DNA of 64,000 bases from Bacillus_P idriensis_A (GTDB lineage Bacteria > Bacillota > Bacilli > Bacillales > Bacillaceae). The stretch's first letter is position 1. Each line of letters begins with the position of its first letter. The translations under genes and the position numbers were made by a program. The notes beneath the pieces were generated by a model that saw only the letters and a program-made list of their open reading frames with translations, did not search any database and was not told the origin of the DNA. The stretch spans positions 1 to 64,000 of the forward strand of contig NZ_JBCMYF010000033.1 in the NCBI RefSeq assembly GCF_050483325.1. The letters run 5' to 3'. Below are positions 1-7,623 of the stretch, in pieces.

Positions 1-34
1 AAAGCGGGGGATATTGGCGTCCCCCGCTTTTTTA
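1..34 (+). terminator. Rho-independent terminator of the gene upstream of the window
   Basis: A perfect 10-bp stem (bases 1-10 with 21-30) encloses a 10-base loop and is followed by a T run. It would end a plus-strand transcript that starts left of the window; in B. subtilis the gene before gerM is in the racE-ysmB group, but that gene is not visible here. Confidence 0.85.
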
Positions 35-64
35 AAGTATCAGAATTTATATGTTTTTCTATGG

Positions 65-184
65 TGTCCAGCTCCATCGCCCAGCTCCTCGGCCAGAACG
101 GACCCGTCTGTAAAGGCAAAAAGCGCCTTTTCAGCCGGTTCCTTATCTGTCTGTCGGAGCTAAACGGGCGATTCCGCTTTTCTT
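65..184 (+). repeat. Dispersed long-hairpin repeat, copy 1
   Basis: This is an imperfect inverted repeat of about 120 bases. The outer arms pair ATCGCCC (76-82) with GGGCGAT (166-172) and AGCTCC (83-88) with GGAGCT (156-161); an inner arm pairs AAAGGC (112-117) with GCCTTT (125-130). It is highly similar to the copy at 20206-20325 and related to those at 17823, 20097, 33945, 34083 and 52940. No open reading frame of note lies in it. The preceding bases TATCAGAATTTATATG recur next to the copy at 52940. Confidence 0.8.
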
Positions 185-268
185 AGTACAAAAATCTTTT
201 CAAATTCGGTCTAATTCAATAAACAGCTCGTATACATAGTAGTACAAACTGCCTTAGGAGGGAATTGT

Positions 269-1354
269 ATGTCTCAAACTAGAAATATGAAGATTGCTGC
301 TACTGTTTTAACATCGACGCTGCTCTTGTCAGGATGCGGATTATTCGGCGGGGAAAAAGCAAAGGAAATCGATCCTCCGCAAGATGTTTCATACACAGAA
401 AATGCTGATAAAGGGAACGAAGAAACGCTGAAAGAAGAAAAAACAACAGCAGAGGGTGAAAAAGGAGAAGAGTCTGCAGAAACCTATACTAGGCAGTTAT
501 ATTTGATTGACAGCAACGGGCTTGTTGTTGCCCAGACATTTGACTTGCCTAAGCAAGAAGGAGTAGCCAAACAAGTTCTTGAATACCTTGTAGATGGCGG
601 ACCAGTGAGCAATATTCTTCCTGATGGGTTCAGGGCCGTTATCCCGCAGGACACACAAGTGGATGTGAATGTTAAAGATGGTACTGCCATCGTAGACTTT
701 TCTAAAGAGTTTAAAAACTATCAAGCTGAAGATGAGCTGAAAATCCTTCAGTCAATTACTTGGACACTGACTCAATTTGACTCAGTCAAAACAGTGAAAA
801 TTATGATTAACGGCCATGAACAAAATGAAATGCCTGTAGGGGGCACCCCGATAAGCAGCGAGCTGAGCCGTGCTGACGGCATCAATCTGGATACAGCGGG
901 TGTTATGGATATTACGAATACAAAGCCTCTGACGGTTTATTATACAGCCCAGCATAACGATCAGACATACTATGTACCTGTAACGACCCGGGTAAGCAAT
1001 GACGAAGAAGATCCGATAGCAGCCGTGGTGAAAAAATTAACAGAGGAACCGAACATCTCACATGCACTGCTCACTGACATGCAAAAGGATGTAAAGCTTC
1101 TTGAAGAACCTGTAGTGGAAGATGGCACTGTCACTTTGAATTTCAACGAGTCCATTTATGGAAGTGCAGATGAAGAGAAAAAGATGGTTTCAACTCATGT
1201 TCTGAATTCTCTTGTCTTATCGCTGACAGAACAGCCTGGCATTGAAAACGTGGTCTTAACGGTTGACGGAAAAGCAGAACTTGTAAATGAAGACGGCAAA
1301 AAGATTACTGAACCTGTCTCCCGTCCAGTCAATGTGAACACAGGTAGTTTTTAA
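269..1354 (+). CDS. gerM: GerM spore germination / sporulation lipoprotein
   Basis: GerM is a lipoprotein needed for normal sporulation and germination; in B. subtilis it supports the SpoIIIA-SpoIIQ channel between mother cell and forespore. The N-terminus shows a signal peptide ending in a lipobox (LSGC) with lipid-acceptor Cys23, then an acidic, low-complexity linker (about 30-70) and two similar GerM domains (roughly 95-190 and 235-340). The length of 361 residues fits the family. An AGGAGG-type ribosome site ends 7 bases before the ATG. Upstream, TCTAATT and TATACATA-like boxes (210-237) could be a SigE promoter, but the match is weak. Confidence 0.93.
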   Translation: MSQTRNMKIAATVLTSTLLLSGCGLFGGEKAKEIDPPQDVSYTENADKGNEETLKEEKTTAEGEKGEESAETYTRQLYLIDSNGLVVAQTFDLPKQEGVAKQVLEYLVDGGPVSNILPDGFRAVIPQDTQVDVNVKDGTAIVDFSKEFKNYQAEDELKILQSITWTLTQFDSVKTVKIMINGHEQNEMPVGGTPISSELSRADGINLDTAGVMDITNTKPLTVYYTAQHNDQTYYVPVTTRVSNDEEDPIAAVVKKLTEEPNISHALLTDMQKDVKLLEEPVVEDGTVTLNFNESIYGSADEEKKMVSTHVLNSLVLSLTEQPGIENVVLTVDGKAELVNEDGKKITEPVSRPVNVNTGSF

Positions 1355-1387
1355 TCGCTGATTTTTGATATACTATATAGAGAAACT

Positions 1388-1420
1388 AAGAGGTAGTCAT
1401 AAGCGCTGCCTCTTCTTTAT
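1388..1420 (+). terminator. Terminator after gerM
   Basis: A 9-bp stem with one G-U pair (1388-1396 with 1406-1414) is followed by a T-rich tail. It separates gerM from rph. Confidence 0.6.
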
Positions 1421-1475
1421 TGTTTATACATAAAACGAAAGCTTGATCAGCATAAGAATTGATCGGAGGAATAGG

Positions 1476-2234
1476 ATGAGACATGATGGCCGTAAACAAG
1501 ATGAATTAAGAAGAGTTGAAATTCTGACAGACTACGTAAAGCACCCTGAAGGTTCAGTGTTAATAAGTGTTGGCGATACAAAAGTAATTTGCAATGCAAG
1601 CATTGAGGATCGTGTGCCTCCATTTATGCGGGGAGAAGGAAAGGGATGGATCACAGCTGAATATTCCATGCTGCCCCGAGCTACTGAACAGCGGACGATC
1701 AGAGAGTCTTCAAAAGGTAAAATAACAGGCCGCACGATGGAAATACAGCGCTTGATTGGACGAGCTTTGCGAGCAGTGGTTGATCTTGAAAAGTTAGGCG
1801 AGCGCACCATCTGGATTGACTGCGATGTGATTCAGGCAGATGGGGGGACGCGCACAGCTTCCATTACCGGAGCTTTCGTTGCCATGACTTTAGCGCTTGG
1901 AAAGCTGATGTCTCAGAAGAAACTCAGCACGCTGCCAATCACCGATTTTCTTGCGGCGACATCAGTCGGAATGGATTCAAAGCTTGGAGAGATCTTAGAT
2001 TTAAACTATATTGAGGATTCATCAGCAGAGGTGGATATGAATGTCATCATGACGTCTTCAGGAAAATTCGTAGAGCTTCAGGGAACTGGAGAAGAAGCGA
2101 CTTTTTCAAGAGAAGAACTGAATGAATTACTTGATTTAGCTGAAAAAGGAATAAACTCGCTAATTTCAATTCAAATGGAGGCCCTTGGAGATTTAGCTCT
2201 GAAAATCATCGATCAAAAAGATGGAAAGGGATGA
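1476..2234 (+). CDS. rph: Ribonuclease PH
   Basis: RNase PH is a phosphorolytic 3'-to-5' exoribonuclease that trims tRNA 3' ends. The product is 252 residues, close to the usual 240-255, and begins MRHDGRK like other family members. The ATG at 1476 is chosen because a GGAGG site (1466-1470) lies 5 bases upstream; an in-frame TTG at 1443 would add 11 unconserved residues. The conserved GEGKGWITAEYSMLPRAT segment and the later DGGTRTASITGA segment, both typical of the phosphate and active site region, are present. The stop overlaps an upstream in-frame ATG of rdgB, so the two are probably translated together. Confidence 0.95.
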   Translation: MRHDGRKQDELRRVEILTDYVKHPEGSVLISVGDTKVICNASIEDRVPPFMRGEGKGWITAEYSMLPRATEQRTIRESSKGKITGRTMEIQRLIGRALRAVVDLEKLGERTIWIDCDVIQADGGTRTASITGAFVAMTLALGKLMSQKKLSTLPITDFLAATSVGMDSKLGEILDLNYIEDSSAEVDMNVIMTSSGKFVELQGTGEEATFSREELNELLDLAEKGINSLISIQMEALGDLALKIIDQKDGKG

Positions 2235-2239
2235 ATCAG

Positions 2240-2827
2240 ATGAAGGAAGTTATTATTGCAACGAAAAATGCAGGTAAATTACTTGAATTTCAATCAATCT
2301 TATCTCAATACGATTTAAAGGCCATTTCACTGATGGACCTGGAAGATTCTCCAGATGTTGAAGAAACGGGCTCTACGTTTGAAGAAAATGCCGTTATAAA
2401 AGCGGAAGCAATCTCAAAGCTATATGGAAAAATGGCCATTGCAGACGATTCCGGACTATCAGTCGATTATCTTGGCGGAGAACCTGGTGTTTATTCAGCA
2501 CGCTATGCAGGAGCTGAGAAAAGTGATGCAGCCAATATTGAAAAAGTGCTGCTTCAGCTGAATGGTGTTTCAAAGGAAGAACGGAATGCAAGATTCCGCT
2601 GTGCACTCGCACTTGCTGAGCCTGGCCGTGAAACGGTGACGGTAGAAGGTTCAGTTGAAGGCTATATCACAGAAGAGCCAATTGGAGAAAACGGATTCGG
2701 GTACGATCCGATTTTCTTAGTGAAAGATAAAGCAAAAACGATGGCAGAGTTAACAAAAGAAGAGAAAAATAAAATCAGCCATCGTGCGGTTGCGCTTCAA
2801 AAGCTTGCAAAACTGCTTAAAGCCTGA
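2240..2827 (+). CDS. rdgB: XTP/dITP diphosphatase (RdgB/HAM1 family)
   Basis: This enzyme hydrolyses dITP, XTP and ITP to the monophosphates and so keeps deaminated purines out of DNA and RNA. The N-terminal MKEVIIATKNAGK nucleotide-binding motif, the ADDSGL motif with the catalytic Asp and the GFGYDPIF motif are all present in 195 residues. An ATG at 2231 overlaps the rph stop, but the purine-rich GGAAAGGG site touches it directly, so the ATG at 2240, 9 bases after that site, is preferred. Corresponds to ysnA of B. subtilis, in the same gene order. Confidence 0.94.
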   Translation: MKEVIIATKNAGKLLEFQSILSQYDLKAISLMDLEDSPDVEETGSTFEENAVIKAEAISKLYGKMAIADDSGLSVDYLGGEPGVYSARYAGAEKSDAANIEKVLLQLNGVSKEERNARFRCALALAEPGRETVTVEGSVEGYITEEPIGENGFGYDPIFLVKDKAKTMAELTKEEKNKISHRAVALQKLAKLLKA

Positions 2828-2845
2828 CGATGGGGAGTTTTATAC

Positions 2846-3364
2846 GTGAAAGTATTAATAATCAGTGACAGCCACGGCTTAACCGATGAGCTTCAGGAAA
2901 TCAGGAAACGCCACGCAGGGGATACAGATGCCATGTTTCATTGCGGCGATTCTGAACTTGAAGCAGATCATTCTGCTATTTTGGGATATACGTCTGTCCG
3001 CGGAAACTGTGATTTTGAAGCGCGGTTTGCAAATGAAATCATCGAAGATGTGGAAGGATATCGTTTCTTTGTTGCTCATGGCCATTTGCACAATGTAAAA
3101 TCGACTCTCATGAATGTGATGTACAGTGCGAAAGAACACGATGCGAAGATTGTCTGCTTTGGTCACTCTCATACGGCAGGAGCGGAATATGTCGATAATA
3201 TTCTATTCATTAATCCTGGAAGCATCAGACTTCCGCGGATGCGAACTGAAAAAACATATGTTATATTAGAAATACAAAATCAAACGGCACAAGTTACCTT
3301 TTTCGAGCTTGACGGATCCCCTGTAACCGGCCTCACGCAAAGGTTTGAGCTTGCTTCATCGTGA
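2846..3364 (+). CDS. ysnB: YfcE/MJ0936-family metallophosphoesterase
   Basis: A small phosphodiesterase of the calcineurin-like fold that uses two metal ions; the physiological substrate is not established. Metal-binding and catalytic residues are visible in order: D8 and H10 (SDSHG), D35 (HCGDSE), N54 (GNCD), H78 (AHGH), H107 and H109 (GHSH). The 172-residue length is typical. The start is GTG behind a GGGGAG site. It closes the rph-rdgB-ysnB cluster, with 18 bases between it and rdgB, and a terminator directly follows. Confidence 0.9.
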   Translation: MKVLIISDSHGLTDELQEIRKRHAGDTDAMFHCGDSELEADHSAILGYTSVRGNCDFEARFANEIIEDVEGYRFFVAHGHLHNVKSTLMNVMYSAKEHDAKIVCFGHSHTAGAEYVDNILFINPGSIRLPRMRTEKTYVILEIQNQTAQVTFFELDGSPVTGLTQRFELASS

Positions 3365-3397
3365 AAGAGGGATATTTTTCCCTCTTTCATAAAATTT
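3363..3397 (+). terminator. Terminator of the rph-rdgB-ysnB unit
   Basis: A perfect 10-bp stem, GAAAGAGGGA (3363-3372) with TCCCTCTTTC (3379-3388), begins inside the ysnB stop codon and is followed by an A/T-rich tail. Confidence 0.75.
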
Positions 3398-3409
3398 TAG
3401 AAAAAGTTA

Positions 3410-3438
3410 TTGACTTTTAATCTAATCGAACATATAAT
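3410..3438 (+). promoter_or_regulatory. SigA promoter of tRNA-Arg
   Basis: TTGACT (-35, 3410-3415) and TATAAT (-10, 3433-3438) are separated by 17 bases, a near-consensus housekeeping promoter. The tRNA starts 47 bases after the -10 box. Confidence 0.9.
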
Positions 3439-3484
3439 AAAAAATGTCGCTGATACATAAACGCGATGTTAAACAAAATAACAT

Positions 3485-3560
3485 GTCCCAGTAGCTCAGT
3501 GGATAGAGCAACGGCCTTCTAAGCCGTTGGTCGGGAGTTCGAATCTCTCCTGGGACGCCA
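3485..3560 (+). tRNA. tRNA-Arg (anticodon UCU)
   Basis: The 76-base sequence folds into a complete cloverleaf: acceptor GTCCCAG/CTGGGAC, D stem GCTC/GAGC, anticodon stem ACGGC/GCCGT, T stem GGGAG/CTCTC with TTCGAAT loop. The anticodon loop CTTCTAA places TCT at positions 34-36, which reads AGA and AGG. CCA is encoded. It has its own promoter and terminator and so is a single-gene transcription unit. Confidence 0.97.
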
Positions 3561-3574
3561 TACTTTATACATAC

Positions 3575-3608
3575 AACTTCTTTCGATAAACCGAAAGAAG
3601 TTTTTTTG
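3575..3608 (+). terminator. Terminator of tRNA-Arg
   Basis: An 11-bp perfect stem AACTTCTTTCG (3575-3585) with CGAAAGAAGTT (3592-3602) around a 6-base loop is followed by a T run. Confidence 0.9.
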
Positions 3609-3804
3609 TTGTTTCATAAAATTTTCCCGAAAAAAGTTTAGAATTGTTAACAGGATCACATTCGTATAACAAACGCTTCTATTGCTAACAATCATCCTTC
3701 TGGACTCAAAAAAAATTTTTAATGCTGGATTTTTTAAAATTTTTTCTTCCTAATTTACCCCTTATCAAATCAGCCAAAACCTTGTCAGGCAATCTCACAG
3801 AAAA

Positions 3805-3819
3805 AAACTTCTGAAAAAT
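3805..3819. promoter_or_regulatory. Candidate CodY box upstream of ilvE
   Basis: AAACTTCTGAAAAAT differs from the CodY consensus AATTTTCWGAAAATT at three positions. CodY represses branched-chain amino acid genes when GTP and isoleucine/valine are plentiful. In this A/T-rich, gene-free stretch (3610-4060) chance matches are likely, so this is only a candidate. The rest of the stretch from 3610 to 3800 shows no gene. Confidence 0.35.
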
Positions 3820-3884
3820 TTTTAAAAAACACAATTCCCATAATGACAGGCATGTAAGCGTATACAAATTGTTAAACAAATCTA

Positions 3885-3899
3885 AATTATCTAACAATT
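3885..3899. promoter_or_regulatory. Candidate CodY box abutting the ilvE -35 region
   Basis: AATTATCTAACAATT differs from AATTTTCWGAAAATT at three positions. It ends 13 bases before the -35 box at 3913, a sensible place for a repressor. Confidence 0.4.
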
Positions 3900-3912
3900 C
3901 GAAAAAAGACGG

Positions 3913-3941
3913 TTGACACCGCTATTTAATGGGCGTAATAT
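3913..3941 (+). promoter_or_regulatory. SigA promoter of ilvE
   Basis: TTGACA (3913-3918) and TAATAT (3936-3941) are 17 bases apart. The predicted 5' untranslated region is about 130 bases, long enough to hold regulatory structure. Confidence 0.88.
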
Positions 3942-3988
3942 AGGCTCAAATATAAGTTACATGAACATGTGAGGTTCATTTAAAAGAG

Positions 3989-4018
3989 TCCATAACAAAC
4001 GTTATACGGATTTTTTTT
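3989..4018 (+). promoter_or_regulatory. Terminator-like hairpin in the ilvE leader
   Basis: TCC and ATAAC (3989-3996) can pair with GTTAT and GGA (4001-4010) across a 4-base loop with a 2-base bulge, followed at once by eight T residues. It lies after the ilvE promoter and before its ribosome site. Nearby GAAC/GTTC and ACATG/CATGT complementarities (3959-3978) could form alternatives. No T-box consensus is present. An attenuator role is inference. Confidence 0.4.
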
Positions 4019-4076
4019 ACACACTGGAATTCAACTGATTAACGCGTTTAGACTTTAAAAGAAAGGTGTGCTCTTT

Positions 4077-4982
4077 ATGGGTGACCAATGGATTTTTCTA
4101 AATAATGAATTTGTAAAAAAAGAAGATGCGAAAATTTCGGTGTATGACCACGGATTCCTTTACGGAGACGGTATTTTCGAAGGAATCAGAGTATACAGCG
4201 GCAACATCTTCAGATTAAATGAGCACATGAAAAGATTATATGAGTCAGCAAGATCCATCTTGCTCAACATGCCTTATACGCAAGAGGAAATGACGGATTT
4301 AACTGTTAAGACTGTTGAGAAAAACGGATTAGATGACGCATACATCAGACTGGTTGTCTCAAGAGGAGTCGGAGATCTTGGGCTTGATCCATATAAATGC
4401 AAAGAAGCAAATGTTGTTATTATTGTAGAGCCGCTGTCCATCTTCCCTAAACATCTTTATGAAACAGGAATTGATATTGTGACAGTTCCGACAAGGCGAA
4501 ATAGACCGGACGTTTTAAGTCCTAAAGTAAAATCACTGAATTACCTGAACAACGTACTTGTAAAAATTGAAGCACATCTTGCAAATGTAAGCGAAGCTCT
4601 GATGCTGAATGATCAAGGCTATGTCGCAGAAGGATCTGCTGATAATGTCTTTATCTATAAAAATAAAAAACTTCTGACTCCTCCAGGTTACTTGGGAGCT
4701 CTTGAAGGAGTTACCCGAAACGTCATCATCGAAATAGCTGAAGAACTTGGCTATGATGTGCGTGAGGAACCTTTCACAAGACATGATGTTTATACAGCAG
4801 ATGAAGTCTTCCTGACTGGGACTGCCGCTGAAGTCATTGCTGTTGTAAAGGTAGACGGCAGGGAAATCGGCGATGGGCAGCCGGGAGAACATACGAACCG
4901 TCTGCTTGAGTGTTTCAGAGAAAAAGTATTATCAGATGGTGTAAAAGTAAAAGGAAACAGTTCAAGCTTAAGTGTAAGCTGA
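4077..4982 (+). CDS. ilvE: Branched-chain-amino-acid aminotransferase
   Basis: A PLP enzyme that makes the last step of leucine, isoleucine and valine synthesis by transferring an amino group from glutamate. The 301-residue length and sequence belong to the fold-type IV IlvE group (as in E. coli), not the roughly 360-residue YbgE/YwaA type of B. subtilis. The PLP lysine is K152 in VKSLNYLNN. The ATG at 4077 is preferred over an in-frame GTG at 4068 because the AAGAAAGGTG site lies 8 bases before it. It stands alone behind its own SigA promoter, just upstream of the T-box-controlled ilv-leu genes. Confidence 0.93.
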   Translation: MGDQWIFLNNEFVKKEDAKISVYDHGFLYGDGIFEGIRVYSGNIFRLNEHMKRLYESARSILLNMPYTQEEMTDLTVKTVEKNGLDDAYIRLVVSRGVGDLGLDPYKCKEANVVIIVEPLSIFPKHLYETGIDIVTVPTRRNRPDVLSPKVKSLNYLNNVLVKIEAHLANVSEALMLNDQGYVAEGSADNVFIYKNKKLLTPPGYLGALEGVTRNVIIEIAEELGYDVREEPFTRHDVYTADEVFLTGTAAEVIAVVKVDGREIGDGQPGEHTNRLLECFREKVLSDGVKVKGNSSSLSVS

Positions 4983-5002
4983 TCACAAAATAATTTAAAA
5001 CG

Positions 5003-5296
5003 CTGAAGAGGATAAGTAGCTTAGAAAACAAGGATCTAAAGAGAGCTGGTGGAGCTGAGAACCGGCGGTCCCTTTTTAAGTGAACTCGCCTCTGAGTGCT
5101 GATTTGAAGTTTAGTAGAATCAGCCGGGTGTCATTTACACAGCACTCGTTATTAAAAAGAAAGCCAAGTGCTTTCATAAGGTGGTCTGATGCAGACCATG
5201 AACAAGGGTGGTACCGCGAAAAGTGTTTTCAAACCTTCTCGCCCCTTTGACTCACATTACACGTGGGCAATATTGGGGCGGGGAGGTTTTTTATTT
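5003..5296 (+). ncRNA. T-box leader, leucine specific, of the ilv-leu operon
   Basis: A T-box riboswitch that senses uncharged tRNA-Leu and lets transcription pass into ilvB. The T-box consensus AAGGGTGGTACCGCG is at 5204-5218. The specifier region reads GAA-CTC-GCC with CTC (Leu) at 5085-5087, as in the B. subtilis ilv-leu leader. The terminator pairs AACCTTCTCGCCCC (5232-5245) with a GGGGCGGGGAGGTT arm (5275-5288), followed by T residues. No strong promoter is seen between ilvE and the leader; the start may lie inside the end of ilvE, or transcription may run through from ilvE. Confidence 0.95.
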
Positions 5297-5359
5297 TGAA
5301 ATAATTAGATAAAAAAATAAGGCTTTAGATGATAGCGGGAAAAAAGGAGGCAATAATCA

Positions 5360-7078
5360 ATGAGTATGAAGGTACAATTGGATGCAAAGTCTGCCAAATG
5401 TACGAAAACAATGTCCGGGGCCATGATGATGATTGAAGCTTTAAAACGGGAGAAAGTAGAGGTGATTTTCGGTTATCCGGGAGGGGCTGTTCTTCCAATT
5501 TACGACAAACTCTATAACTCCGGCATGTATCACATTTTAACAAGGCATGAGCAAGGCGGTATTCATGCAGCTGAGGGTTATGCAAGAGTATCAGGCAAAC
5601 CTGGTGTTGTCATTGCAACATCCGGGCCAGGCGCCACGAACCTGATTACAGGACTTACAGATGCCATGATTGATTCCCTGCCGCTGGTTGTATTTACAGG
5701 CCAGGTTGCATCTTCTGTCATTGGAACAGATGCTTTCCAGGAAGCGGATGTTCTTGGAATCACAATGCCGATTACAAAGCACAATTATCAAGTCCGGGAT
5801 GTAAATGATTTTCCCCGCATCATCAAAGAAGCTTTTCACATTGCCACAACGGGAAGACCGGGACCGGTTCTCATTGATGTTCCAAAGGATATCGCAGTAG
5901 CGGAAGGAATTTTTAATTATGACGCACCTGTCCATCTGCCGGGATATCAGCCAAAAACAGAACCGAATTATCTTCAGATCAGAAAGCTTGTTGAAGCTGT
6001 CAGCAGTGCTAAAAAACCGGTCATTTTAGCCGGTGCAGGAGTGCTGCATGCCAAGGGAAGCGAGCAGCTGAAAGAATATGCAGAACAGCAGCACATTCCA
6101 GTTGTAAACACACTGCTTGGTCTTGGCAGTTTTCCAGCAGATCATCCGCTCTTTCTCGGGATGGCCGGGATGCACGGTACATATACCGCAAACATGGCGT
6201 TATATGAATGTGATCTATTAATCAGCGTCGGTGCAAGGTTTGACGACAGGGTAACAGGAAATTTAAATCATTTTGCAAAAAGTGCAACAATTGCCCATAT
6301 TGATATCGATCCTGCTGAAATCGGCAAAGTGGTTGAAACAAAAATTCCAGTCGTTGGCGATGCAAGACTTGTTCTTGAAAATCTTATTCATCAAAACGGA
6401 AAACGCAGTCAGCATGATGATTGGTATACAGCCTTGCAGAATAACAAAAAGTCCTTGCCGTTATGGTACAAAAAATCAGATGAAGAGCTTAAACCTCAGC
6501 ATATGATTGAACTCATTCATGAATGGACAAATGGAGAGGCAATTATTACAACGGATGTCGGTCAGCACCAAATGTGGGCAGCGCAGTATTACCGCCTGCA
6601 GCAGCCTAATCGCTGGGTTACATCAGGGGGTCTCGGCACAATGGGCTTCGGATTGCCTGCAGCTATTGGAGCCCAGCTTGCTGAAAAAGACGCAAATGTC
6701 ATTGCGATCCTTGGAGACGGCGGTTTCCAGATGACCCTTCAGGAACTATCTGTTATCCATGAGCTCAATCTGCCGGTTAAAGTGATTCTATTGAACAACG
6801 GAGTGCTTGGAATGGTCAGACAGTGGCAGGAAATCTTCTATGAAGAAAGATATTCACAATCTGTTTTTCAATCTCAGCCAGATTTCGTGAAGTTAGCGGA
6901 AGCATACGGCATGAAAGGACTGAAAATTCAGACTGAAAAAGACTTTCCGGCGTTCAAACAGGCTCTTTTATCAAAAGAACCAGTACTGATAAACGTAAAT
7001 GTAAGCCAGATGGAAAATGTATACCCGATGATTGCTCCAGGAAAAGGATTACATGAAATGGTGGGTGTTAAACCGTGA
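5360..7078 (+). CDS. ilvB: Acetolactate synthase, large subunit
   Basis: The catalytic subunit of acetohydroxyacid synthase. It joins two pyruvates, or pyruvate and 2-oxobutyrate, using thiamine diphosphate and FAD, as the first shared step to valine, leucine and isoleucine. The 572 residues show the N-terminal TPP-activating glutamate in RHEQGG, the central FAD-binding domain and the TPP motif beginning ILGDGGF (about 450) and ending in LLNN. An AAAGGAGG site precedes the ATG by 9 bases. First gene after the leucine T-box; its stop overlaps the ilvH start by 4 bases. Confidence 0.96.
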   Translation: MSMKVQLDAKSAKCTKTMSGAMMMIEALKREKVEVIFGYPGGAVLPIYDKLYNSGMYHILTRHEQGGIHAAEGYARVSGKPGVVIATSGPGATNLITGLTDAMIDSLPLVVFTGQVASSVIGTDAFQEADVLGITMPITKHNYQVRDVNDFPRIIKEAFHIATTGRPGPVLIDVPKDIAVAEGIFNYDAPVHLPGYQPKTEPNYLQIRKLVEAVSSAKKPVILAGAGVLHAKGSEQLKEYAEQQHIPVVNTLLGLGSFPADHPLFLGMAGMHGTYTANMALYECDLLISVGARFDDRVTGNLNHFAKSATIAHIDIDPAEIGKVVETKIPVVGDARLVLENLIHQNGKRSQHDDWYTALQNNKKSLPLWYKKSDEELKPQHMIELIHEWTNGEAIITTDVGQHQMWAAQYYRLQQPNRWVTSGGLGTMGFGLPAAIGAQLAEKDANVIAILGDGGFQMTLQELSVIHELNLPVKVILLNNGVLGMVRQWQEIFYEERYSQSVFQSQPDFVKLAEAYGMKGLKIQTEKDFPAFKQALLSKEPVLINVNVSQMENVYPMIAPGKGLHEMVGVKP

Positions 7079-7593
7079 AGCGAATTCTTACACTGACTGT
7101 CAATAATCGCTCAGGGGTCCTTAATCGGATCACCGGTTTATTTACAAAAAGACATTATAATATCGAAAGCATCACAGTCGGCCATGCAGAAATTGAAGGT
7201 ATCTCAAGAATGACGTTTGTTATTCACGTAGAAGACGAAAAAGAAGTTGAGCAGATTACTAAACAGCTGAATAAACAGATTGATGTTTTAAAAGTACAGG
7301 ATATTACGAATCAATCAATCGTCGCAAGAGAGCTCGCCTTAATTAAAGTCATTGCGCCTCCGGCGACGAGAATGGAAGTTCAAGGTGTGATTGAGCCTTT
7401 CAGAGCAACTGTCATTGACGTGAGCCGTGACAGCGTAGTAGTTCAGGTTACAGGCGAATCAGAAAAAATTGAAGCAATTATTGATTTATTGCGGCCATAT
7501 GGAATCAAAGAAATTGCCAGAACCGGCACAACTGCTTTCCCAAGAGGAACACAGCGTACTGCAAATGGCGCTAAAACATATTCAATCGTCTAA
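7075..7593 (+). CDS. ilvH: Acetolactate synthase, small regulatory subunit
   Basis: The regulatory subunit that activates IlvB and makes it sensitive to valine. Residues 1-80 form an ACT domain (NRSGVLNRITGLF, NIESITVG), followed by the family C-terminal domain; 172 residues is the common length. It starts with GTG inside the ilvB stop (GTGA overlap), which implies translational coupling and balanced subunit supply. Also called ilvN. Confidence 0.95.
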   Translation: MKRILTLTVNNRSGVLNRITGLFTKRHYNIESITVGHAEIEGISRMTFVIHVEDEKEVEQITKQLNKQIDVLKVQDITNQSIVARELALIKVIAPPATRMEVQGVIEPFRATVIDVSRDSVVVQVTGESEKIEAIIDLLRPYGIKEIARTGTTAFPRGTQRTANGAKTYSIV

Positions 7594-7623
7594 ACTAATT
7601 GACATTAAAAGGAGAGAATGGAC

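Noticed and set aside
3706..3897. Minus-strand open frame of 63 codons between tRNA-Arg and ilvE
   Set aside because: The stretch is A/T-rich regulatory DNA; no ribosome site, and the predicted protein is low in complexity.
3941..4070. A T-box or other tRNA-sensing leader before ilvE
   Set aside because: No AGGGTGG-N-ACCGCG consensus or specifier arrangement is present; only a weak hairpin with a T run.
4906..4932. TTGAGT and TATTAT inside ilvE as promoter of the ilvB T-box
   Set aside because: The spacing is 15 bases and both boxes are imperfect; not enough to call.
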